Positions 1 through 5,049 of a DNA stretch of 5,049 bases are shown here, in pieces. Source of the stretch: Chitinivibrionales bacterium (GTDB taxonomy: Bacteria > Fibrobacterota > Chitinivibrionia > Chitinivibrionales > WJKA01); contig WJKA01000616.1 of the NCBI GenBank assembly GCA_014729375.1, positions 1-5,049 of the forward strand, written 5' to 3'. Positions within the stretch are counted from its first letter, which is position 1. Each line of letters starts with the position of its first letter. The notes below the pieces were generated by a model. The model made no database searches. It was not told the DNA's origin and saw nothing but the letters and a program-made list of their open reading frames with translations. The position numbers were made by a program, and so were the translations under genes.

Positions 1-638
1 CTCCCGACGGCCCGATTGCTTCGTCAACCTCCCCGCTTTTTTTCGGTGTTGAGCTTACCGGCGGCGATGAATTCTGGGACGGACAGCTTGATGAGATAAT
101 GCTGTTTGACCGCGTGCTTTCTGAATCGGAAATTACCCTGGCGATGAACAATGGGCTGGATGCATCCGTAAACGGCCTGGTCGGTTTCTGGCGATTCGAA
201 AACCTGACAAACGACTCAGTGTACGATTCTTCACCAATGAACAACCACGGAATTCTGTTCACCGAACCGGTCGAGCCGGGCCCCCGCCCTGATTACCAGC
301 AGCCTCCGTTCCCGTCACCGGTACCCAAAACCGATATCGAATATTCTGTTCCGGAAATGGGACCAATCCCCACGGCAGTGTCACTCCGATCTGTTGTTTA
401 CAGCAGGCATTTTGGCTCTGCAGAAATTTCGTACTCGCTTCCCGGCAACACCCCTGTTGAGCTGCTCATTATCAATTGCAGGGGGCAGACCGTGTTTGCC
501 GTGCCGGACCTTCCGTATTGCTCCGGACATCATAAACATTCGCTCAGCGACATTACCTGCCCGCCCGGTTCCGGGCATATCGCGGTACTGAAAAGCGGAA
601 CCGGCCGTTCATGCTCAAGAATTACGCGCGTATGGTGA
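1..638 (+). CDS. LamG/concanavalin A-like secreted protein, C-terminal part (5' end outside window)
   Basis: The reading frame is open from the first full codon at position 3, so the gene begins before the window. The ATG at 99 lies inside the domain and is not the true start. Codons 3 to about 260 read as the end of a LamG/concanavalin A-like jelly roll: G-x-FWDGQLDEIMLFDRVLSESEI, followed by GLVGFWRFE and a YDSS-x-x-NNHG stretch typical of the closing strands of bacterial LamG_3 domains. A proline-rich linker (about 265-370) follows. The last 85 or so residues resemble a type-A (Por/T9SS-like) C-terminal module: ISYSLP, then LIINCRGQTVF, then a GHIAVLKSG strand ending in RITRVW. LamG domains usually bind glycans or pack beside catalytic domains; the catalytic part, if any, is upstream and unseen. 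The next gene follows closely on the same strand and has a similar tail, so joint expression and export are likely. The substrate is unknown. Confidence 0.8.
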   Translation, partial: PDGPIASSTSPLFFGVELTGGDEFWDGQLDEIMLFDRVLSESEITLAMNNGLDASVNGLVGFWRFENLTNDSVYDSSPMNNHGILFTEPVEPGPRPDYQQPPFPSPVPKTDIEYSVPEMGPIPTAVSLRSVVYSRHFGSAEISYSLPGNTPVELLIINCRGQTVFAVPDLPYCSGHHKHSLSDITCPPGSGHIAVLKSGTGRSCSRITRVW

Positions 639-655
639 AGAGTAAATCCACCGAT

Positions 656-660
656 GAGGA
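656..660 (+). promoter_or_regulatory. Shine-Dalgarno GAGGA deciding the beta-helix gene start
   Basis: GAGGA lies 8 bases before the ATG at 669, which is ideal spacing. It overlaps the upstream in-frame ATG at 654, whose own upstream sequence offers only a weak GAAGAG-like match about 11 bases away. A third in-frame ATG at 663 is only 2 bases from GAGGA. The site therefore favours 669 as the start, giving a typical signal peptide with a short N-region. The evidence is sequence only. Confidence 0.5.
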
Positions 661-668
661 ATATGAAT

Positions 669-2840
669 ATGCAGAAATCATCTGAAAAAACAATTGTTCA
701 TTTTATCGGCGTAGCAATGGTCTGCATTACTGCGCTTTCAGCCGCGGAGCCGCTCCGGTTTCCTCCGGATGCCGGATTCTATAACGTGCGGGACTATGGT
801 GCGGCCGGGGACGGTTCCACCGACGACACAAAAGAGATCACCGATGCGATTATGGATTCGCCTGTAGATTTCACCCGTCCGAAAGTACTCTATTTTCCTG
901 CAGGTACCTATGTTGTCTCCGACAGGATTTTCATGTTCTATGTCGGCAATACCAATTCCTGCTGCCTGACAATCCAGGGGCAGGGACCCGGACACTCCAT
1001 TGTCAAACTTCGCAACAGTTGCGACACGTATACAGACCCCTCGTCGAAAAAGCCGATATTCCAGACCAGCGGCGGCAATGAAGCATTCCGGTATTCGGTT
1101 TTTGACATCACGATAAATGTCGGTTCGGGCAACCCGGGGGCAGTCGGTATCGACTATGTGGCAAATAACATGGGTTCGATAGAAAATGTCCATGTCATAT
1201 CCGAAGACGGGCAGGGACATACGGGCATTGACATGACCCGCGCGTGGCCCGGACCGCTGCTTATAAAAAATGTCTTTATTGACGGATTCAAATATGGAAT
1301 TCATGTTATGAATGCAGAGTATGGCCCGACTTTCGAACATATCACCCTGCAGAACCAGTCTGTTGCCGGGATATTCAATCAAGGCAATACACTTTCGATG
1401 CGAAAAATTACCAGTACCAACACTGTTCCCGCGATATCCCAGGACGGCGGCATGTGCATTCTGCTGGAATCTGAATTGAGCAATGGAAGCAGCTCCCGCA
1501 GCGCTGTAGAGATACATTCCGGCGTGCTCTATGCCCGCGATATTTCTTCAAGCGGCTATGGCAACACGATCACCTGCAACGGCGGGAATGTATCGGGCAC
1601 GGTCGATGAATATGTCTCACATCCGCACAAGACATTATTCGGCGATCCCGCATCATCCCTGGGGCTCCCCATCCAGGACCCACCGTCTGATTTCCATGAC
1701 AACGACCTCGCAAACTGGGGGAATGTCAACCATTATACACTTGTTAATGCATTCGGCAATGAAATGCCCGACATTCAGGAAGCGATGTATTCCGGAAAAT
1801 CAACAATTTACCTTCCAACCCGCCGCTCGGTAAGCTATCCGATCTACTGGGACCTGTACATTCCACCCAATGTCAAGGCTGTTATCGGTTTTGAAGCTTT
1901 GCTCGGCGGCGGCACCGACGAACGGCCGGTGCGGATTTACACTGAGGGCGATACTGATGACCCGTTGTTTATTATCGGCCCGATCGATATCTCCGTGCAC
2001 GAATTTGTACATGCATCAAGCAGACCGCTGATCATCAAGCATGCAGGTATCCCGGTTATACGAAACGAACCCGGCGCGGGCAGTATTTACCTTGAAGATG
2101 TCATTGCACATCTTGAGCTTACCGACGGCCAGTGGGTATGGGCACGGCAGCTCAATTCGGAATCTGTTGCCAACGAGGGCGCGGGGACAACAAAAATCAC
2201 CAATGACGGCAGCTATCTCTGGATTCTGGGTATTAAAACCGAAGGTGACGGCCCGGTGGCCCGTACGATGAGCGGCGGAAGCACCGAAATACTGGGCTCG
2301 CTTATCTATCCCACCAGTTTCTTTGTCGATTCGGTGTGGGACAAAGCCGCATTTATCAATAATGAGTCATGCCATTCTTTTGTGCTTTCGCACAGTAACT
2401 ACAGCTCGGAGCGTATGACGTATCGGTACATAGCCCGAGAAACCCGGGAAGGCACGACCAGTACCATGGCAATCGATCAGCTTGACAACAACAAACGGTT
2501 CATGCCGCTGTATGTCGGTGACAAAGGATGTACCGTGCCCACTCCCCCGCCCGAACCGGCAATCACCTATGTTCCCGGCCCGGCGCGAACGCAAAACGAT
2601 ATACCCGGCAACACAAACCAGTCCGGCGGGAGTATCCGCACACTTGTTTCAACTCTTCCCGGCCGGGCAGGAATAATACCGGTGACTGTTCCGCCGGGGG
2701 CTTCCGGTTTTTACATATTCAACGCGCGGGGACAGAAAATCCGGACCTACATAAAGAAACCCTCATTGCAGCCCGAAACAGTTGGTGTGCCCGCCGGCAT
2801 CTGCCGGGGAATCAGCTTTGTCCGCATTGTGAAGCGATAG
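669..2840 (+). CDS. Secreted tandem beta-helix protein, pectate lyase 3 / GH55-like, with C-terminal sorting-like module
   Basis: Residues here are numbered from the alternative ATG at 654, which gives 728 residues; the ATG at 669 is preferred because of its GAGGA ribosome site, giving 723. A signal peptide is clear: Lys/Glu N-region, hydrophobic core IVHFIGVAMVCITAL, and likely cleavage near SAA|EP (about residue 31). Residues 41-300 match the opening of pectate-lyase-3 (PF12708-type) helices: FYNVRDYGAAGDGSTDDT, VLYFPAGTY, NPGAVGIDYVANNMGSIENV and GFKYGIHV. Residues about 350-625 form a second helix half, with DIQEAMYSGKSTIYLPTRR, GQWVWARQLNSE and LWILGIKTEGDG; these motifs recur in GH55-like two-helix proteins. 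A proline-rich linker (627-645) and a tail with FYIFNARGQKIRTY and ISFVRIVKR follow. Families with this fold act on beta-1,3-glucans, pectin or other polysaccharides. I cannot place catalytic residues, so enzyme activity and substrate are inferred only. It probably forms an operon with the LamG gene upstream. Confidence 0.85.
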   Translation: MQKSSEKTIVHFIGVAMVCITALSAAEPLRFPPDAGFYNVRDYGAAGDGSTDDTKEITDAIMDSPVDFTRPKVLYFPAGTYVVSDRIFMFYVGNTNSCCLTIQGQGPGHSIVKLRNSCDTYTDPSSKKPIFQTSGGNEAFRYSVFDITINVGSGNPGAVGIDYVANNMGSIENVHVISEDGQGHTGIDMTRAWPGPLLIKNVFIDGFKYGIHVMNAEYGPTFEHITLQNQSVAGIFNQGNTLSMRKITSTNTVPAISQDGGMCILLESELSNGSSSRSAVEIHSGVLYARDISSSGYGNTITCNGGNVSGTVDEYVSHPHKTLFGDPASSLGLPIQDPPSDFHDNDLANWGNVNHYTLVNAFGNEMPDIQEAMYSGKSTIYLPTRRSVSYPIYWDLYIPPNVKAVIGFEALLGGGTDERPVRIYTEGDTDDPLFIIGPIDISVHEFVHASSRPLIIKHAGIPVIRNEPGAGSIYLEDVIAHLELTDGQWVWARQLNSESVANEGAGTTKITNDGSYLWILGIKTEGDGPVARTMSGGSTEILGSLIYPTSFFVDSVWDKAAFINNESCHSFVLSHSNYSSERMTYRYIARETREGTTSTMAIDQLDNNKRFMPLYVGDKGCTVPTPPPEPAITYVPGPARTQNDIPGNTNQSGGSIRTLVSTLPGRAGIIPVTVPPGASGFYIFNARGQKIRTYIKKPSLQPETVGVPAGICRGISFVRIVKR

Positions 2841-2874
2841 CACAAACTGAATACCGGGCTGTACGCATCCTGTT
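2841..2874. other. Convergent intergenic gap without a recognisable terminator
   Basis: Only 34 bases separate the stop of the beta-helix gene from the stop (TAA on the minus strand) of the TPR gene. The best pairing is a 5-bp GCACA/TGTGC stem with a loop of over 30 bases. There is no GC-rich hairpin with a T tract. Termination may be Rho-dependent, or transcripts may overlap at their 3' ends. Confidence 0.4.
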
Positions 2875-4233
2875 TTACTGTGCGCCCAGCAGTTTCAGCC
2901 GTGCGGTCGTATAACCACGCCGGTCGTATCCCAGCCTGAGTGCCTTCCTGAGATTGAAAACCTCTTTTTCCCGGTTGCGCATGCAATGGTAAATCCATGC
3001 GCGCACAAAATATGCTTCACCATACGACGGCCCCGCTGCTACGGCCCTGTTGACATAGCGCAAAGCAAGATCATAGTAATTGCTGTTCCCGATACACCGG
3101 GCAAGCATACACAGGGCCTTGAGATGTGAAGGATTTTCATCCAGTACATTAAGATACGCGGTCATGGCCTTTGACCAGACCTGCTTTTCGTAGAAATGAT
3201 TGCCCACGCACATATTGTATGCAATCGCACGGGGAATTTTCGGAAAACTGTTTGCACACCGCTCGATTTTTTTATGTATGCGAAGCTTTTCTTCGTAAGG
3301 AATATACTCAACAAGTGCGGAAATGCCGACCGGACCTCTCTGCTTTTCTGATGGGTCGGGACCGGTGTTGTCCCAGTCCTCAAGGACGCCCGGCGGCCCG
3401 GGCACATGATTGAGGGGTGTTTTTTCATTTACTAGGACCGAATTCGTATCTGCGGTTCGTGGAGATGCAGCAATGCCGCTCTTTTTTGCGCCGGATGATA
3501 CATTCCGGGAATTTGCAGGCCCTGCCAGGGCCATAGAGGAATTACCGGCCGTATCGCGAGCAATTGTATCGATAACATTCGTGGTGTGCGTGTCCCTCCG
3601 CGCTGTCAAATGTGAATCGCGATTGATCGTTTTTGTTTTGCCGGTAACAGCAATGCTGTTACGTCTGGTTGAGAACGCTGCTGAACTGTCTTTTTTTTGT
3701 TTTTCTGCAATCGATGAAGCTTTTCTGCCCTGCTGCTTCCTGTCAATTTCAACACTGCCATGAATGATTTCCCGTGCTTTGGTTGTATCATTTTCTGCTG
3801 CATAATCATGGATATCGCCGTATACAGCGGCAAGGACCTTCAGCGTGTCGGGTTCCCCGCTTTTTTCCGGCGAGGTATCCCGCATGATGTGTGCTGCAGT
3901 GGCAAAAAACTGTTCTGCTTCTCCCATTTTCAATTGCCGTGCAGCAGCGAAGTCATCCTTCATTTCAGCGTGCACGTTCAGTACTGCCCAGGCTGATGCC
4001 CGTACCAGCAGTGCGGCAACATTTGACGGATCGCGTTTTAACTCATCGGTACAAAGTGCGATTGTTTTTTCCGGAACATGTCCGCTTTTTTCGATTAGTG
4101 CAGCATATGCGGCAGGACGGGACCTGCTTTTCAACATCCGGTCAAGCGATTTATCAGGAACACACGAGCCCCGGAGGACAATGACCATGCCACTGAACAA
4201 AAAAAATAGTGCTTTAAAAAATCGACCAGGCAT
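2875..4233 (-). CDS. Exported TPR-repeat protein with long disordered linker, function unknown
   Basis: This 452-residue protein begins at the only ATG after an in-frame TGA in its leader. The Shine-Dalgarno match is poor. Residues 1-24 form a signal sequence (MPGRFFK, then a hydrophobic run to L20) ending in RGSC24. That cysteine could be lipidated, but Arg at -3 is not a standard lipobox residue, so lipoprotein versus ordinary secreted protein is unresolved. Residues about 53-115 look like TPR helices (TIALCTDELKRDPSNVAALL). Residues about 150-300 are low-complexity, rich in Ser, Thr, Lys, Arg and Asn, and probably disordered. Residues about 336-440 hold three TPR-like units: a YEKQVWSKAMTAYLNVLDENPSHLKAL-type unit (348-374), then one with YYDLALRYVNRAVAAGPSYGEA (386-407), then one with REKEVFNLRKALRLG (421-435). 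TPRs mediate protein contacts, so a scaffold or envelope assembly role is possible. I do not recognise a named family. It is divergent from aroK and convergent with the beta-helix gene, so context does not reveal its role. Confidence 0.8.
   Translation of the reverse strand: MPGRFFKALFFLFSGMVIVLRGSCVPDKSLDRMLKSRSRPAAYAALIEKSGHVPEKTIALCTDELKRDPSNVAALLVRASAWAVLNVHAEMKDDFAAARQLKMGEAEQFFATAAHIMRDTSPEKSGEPDTLKVLAAVYGDIHDYAAENDTTKAREIIHGSVEIDRKQQGRKASSIAEKQKKDSSAAFSTRRNSIAVTGKTKTINRDSHLTARRDTHTTNVIDTIARDTAGNSSMALAGPANSRNVSSGAKKSGIAASPRTADTNSVLVNEKTPLNHVPGPPGVLEDWDNTGPDPSEKQRGPVGISALVEYIPYEEKLRIHKKIERCANSFPKIPRAIAYNMCVGNHFYEKQVWSKAMTAYLNVLDENPSHLKALCMLARCIGNSNYYDLALRYVNRAVAAGPSYGEAYFVRAWIYHCMRNREKEVFNLRKALRLGYDRRGYTTARLKLLGAQ
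3691..3698 (-). repeat. A8 homopolymer tract inside the TPR protein gene
   Basis: On the coding (minus) strand eight consecutive A bases fall across the codons CAA AAA AAA GAC (Gln-Lys-Lys-Asp, about residues 179-182) in the disordered linker. It is the longest homopolymer I noticed in the window. Loss of one A would shift the frame to one that stops at 3608-3606, removing the C-terminal TPRs. As given, the frame is intact. Confidence 0.6.
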
Positions 4234-4236
4234 ATC

Positions 4237-4304
4237 CAGGATACAACAGGATCACTATCGGAAAAATTCGTTACCATTTATTATACCATTCCGGCGCTAT
4301 CCTG
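4237..4304. repeat. Three copies of a CAGGAT/ATCCTG hexamer around the divergent promoters
   Basis: CAGGAT occurs at 4237-4242 and again at 4247-4252, exactly 10 bases apart, so both copies face the same side of the helix. The inverse ATCCTG is at 4299-4304. The outer copies extend to a 7-bp inverted pair (CAGGATA at 4237-4243, TATCCTG at 4298-4304) flanking the minus-strand -10 box. This arrangement would suit a regulator operator, but hexamers recur by chance and no known operator is recognised. Confidence 0.25.
4280..4288 (-). promoter_or_regulatory. Extended -10 promoter candidate for the TPR gene
   Basis: On the minus strand the sequence reads TGGTATAAT, a perfect sigma-70 -10 hexamer (TATAAT, 4285-4280) with the TGn extension. 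No good -35 hexamer sits 16-18 bases upstream (best about 2 of 6), which is acceptable for an extended -10 promoter. Transcription would start near 4273, leaving a leader of about 40 bases before the ATG at 4233. Confidence 0.5.
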
Positions 4305-4321
4305 CATGAGATGTCTGTATT

Positions 4322-4330
4322 TGTGATAAT
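4322..4330 (+). promoter_or_regulatory. Extended -10 promoter candidate for aroK-aroC
   Basis: TGTGATAAT gives a -10 hexamer GATAAT (5 of 6 matches to TATAAT) with a TGn extension. The -35 region at 17-bp spacing is poor. Transcription would start near 4337, giving a leader of about 48 bases before the TTG at 4385. The site sits back to back with the opposing promoter, their -10 boxes about 40 bases apart. Confidence 0.35.
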
Positions 4331-4384
4331 ACTGCAGTCCGGCCCGGATGATACTTTACCGCGCGTGGAGAAGCAATTATTTTC

Positions 4385-4927
4385 TTGAGAGTGAACAACA
4401 TTGTTTTAATCGGATTTGCATCGTGCGGCAAAAGCGCCACAGCGTATGAGCTTTCCCGGCGGCTGGGACTGAAATTTGTCGACCTTGACAAAGAAATAGA
4501 AGTGCGGTACTATTTAACGCATAAAAAAGAGTTGCATTACCGCCAGATTATCATTCAGGAAGGGGCCGGTTGTTTTTTACAAATTGAAAAAACAGTGCTC
4601 GATGAGTTGCTGCGATTCACCGACTGCGTTATTGCCCCGGGCGGCGGCGCGCCGATGAACGAAGAGAACCGTGGAATTCTTGCACGCCTCGGTCCTGTCG
4701 TGTACCTGAAGACAGAGCCCGACGTGCTGCTTGAACGGATGCAAAGCAAAGGGTTGCCGCTGTTTCTCAATGGAAATCCGGATATCGGCCGGCTGCGCAC
4801 TATCTGGAACGAACGGCACGCGGTCTATCGGAAACTGGCACACTGTACTGTCGAGAATTCATCACTGTCAATCGCCGAAACCGCCGACAATGTTATCGAT
4901 GCGCTAAAACGCCGGCAACTGCTTTAG
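4385..4927 (+). CDS. aroK: Shikimate kinase (divergent), TTG start
   Basis: This 180-residue protein has the usual length of shikimate kinase, which phosphorylates shikimate at O3 with ATP in the cytoplasm, the fifth step of the chorismate pathway. Visible motifs are a Walker A loop GFASCGKS (10-17), DLD (D33, D35, the Mg/shikimate-binding DxD site), an APGGGAP loop (84-90) and R144 in the ERHAVYRKLA segment. Two usual arginines are absent. Where most family members have FRxxE there is FLQIE (L65), and where the lid normally reads RPLL there is LPLF (L124). No ATG is available. TTG at 4385 is chosen because GGAGAA (4367-4372) lies 12 bases upstream; GTG at 4391 would shorten the protein by two residues. 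Chorismate synthase follows after 41 bases, which supports a pathway role. A related small-molecule kinase with altered specificity is the main alternative. Confidence 0.85.
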   Translation: MRVNNIVLIGFASCGKSATAYELSRRLGLKFVDLDKEIEVRYYLTHKKELHYRQIIIQEGAGCFLQIEKTVLDELLRFTDCVIAPGGGAPMNEENRGILARLGPVVYLKTEPDVLLERMQSKGLPLFLNGNPDIGRLRTIWNERHAVYRKLAHCTVENSSLSIAETADNVIDALKRRQLL

Positions 4928-4949
4928 CGGTGTAAACTCAGTATTTTCG

Positions 4950-4957
4950 AAAAGGAG
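4950..4957 (+). promoter_or_regulatory. Ribosome binding site of aroC
   Basis: AAAAGGAG is followed by 11 bases and then the ATG at 4969. A nearer ATG at 4959 opens only a six-codon frame (MYSHGK, then TAG), so 4969 is the correct start. The N-terminus it gives matches the family. Confidence 0.6.
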
Positions 4958-4968
4958 CATGTATTCAC

Positions 4969-5049
4969 ATGGGAAATAGTTTTGGACAGGCATATCGTGT
5001 AACCACATTCGGCGAATCGCATTGCAAGGGAGTTGGCTGTATCATTGAC
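4969..5049 (+). CDS. aroC: Chorismate synthase, N-terminal 27 residues (3' end outside window)
   Basis: The translated N-terminus, MGNSFGQAYRVTTFGESHCK followed by GVGCIID, carries the chorismate synthase signature RVTTFGESH, with the invariant catalytic histidine at residue 18, and the GCI(I/V)D strand. The enzyme is a cytoplasmic FMN-dependent tetramer that converts EPSP to chorismate, the last common step of aromatic biosynthesis. After the histidine comes Cys-Lys, where many bacterial enzymes have Gly; HCK is also found in fungal enzymes such as yeast Aro2. The gene runs off the right edge. It lies 41 bases after the shikimate kinase gene with no evident promoter of its own, so the two are probably one operon. 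Confidence 0.95.
   Translation, partial: MGNSFGQAYRVTTFGESHCKGVGCIID

Noticed and set aside
99..638. ATG at 99 as the start of a short 179-residue gene
   Set aside because: The frame is open upstream to the window edge and the upstream codons encode the preceding LamG strands, so the ATG is internal.
738..1517. A 259-codon open frame antisense to the beta-helix gene
   Set aside because: It lies wholly within a well-supported coding region. Its translation shows no recognisable domain or export signal and no good ribosome site was noted, so it is explained as a shadow of codon bias on the opposite strand.
2840..2883. GCACA/TGTGC inverted repeat as a bidirectional terminator
   Set aside because: The stem is only 5 bp with a loop of over 30 bases and extends into the TPR gene's coding end, so it is too weak to call.
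2528..2914. A 128-codon plus-strand frame overlapping the end of the beta-helix gene and the convergent gap
   Set aside because: It is out of frame within a real gene, its translation is Arg/Pro/His/Cys-rich like frame-shifted coding DNA, and it has no recognisable motif.
3845..4309. A 154-codon plus-strand frame antisense to the TPR gene start
   Set aside because: It is antisense to a protein with a signal peptide and TPRs, crosses that gene's promoter, and has no domain of its own.
4959..4979. ATG at 4959 as the chorismate synthase start
   Set aside because: It is in another frame and stops after six codons (TAG at 4977-4979).

Overview
The window looks like a bacterial chromosome segment of roughly 50% GC. 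It holds two adjacent secreted carbohydrate-binding or carbohydrate-acting proteins, one convergent TPR protein, and the start of an aromatic amino acid (shikimate pathway) gene pair. Both secreted proteins end in a C-terminal module resembling the type-A (Por/T9SS-like) sorting domain. With the LamG and beta-helix folds, this suggests a Gram-negative polysaccharide degrader of the FCB/Fibrobacterota sort. That assignment is inference: the window has no rRNA or other phylogenetic marker apart from short stretches of aroK and aroC.

Layout from left to right: (1) the 3' end of a LamG-type secreted protein, running in from the left edge and ending at 638; (2) about 30 bases downstream on the same strand, a secreted protein of about 720 residues with two pectate-lyase-3/GH55-like right-handed beta-helix halves and a sorting-like tail (669-2840); (3) a 34-base convergent gap with no obvious terminator; (4) on the minus strand, a signal-peptide-bearing TPR protein with a long Ser/Thr/Lys/Arg-rich middle (4233-2875); (5) a 151-base divergent intergenic region with one extended -10 promoter candidate for each direction and three copies of a short ATCCTG motif; (6) on the plus strand, a divergent shikimate kinase with a TTG start (4385-4927); (7) 41 bases later, the N-terminus of chorismate synthase (4969 to the right edge).

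Genes 1 and 2 are probably co-transcribed and exported together to act on an unidentified polysaccharide. The aroK-aroC pair is a small aromatic biosynthesis operon covering the kinase step and the final chorismate-forming step. The TPR protein is of unknown function and has its own divergent promoter. I found no mobile element, CRISPR array, RNA gene or defence system, and nothing amounting to a convincing new multi-gene system. The most notable points are the loss of two canonical arginines in the shikimate kinase and the shared C-terminal module on the two neighbouring secreted proteins.
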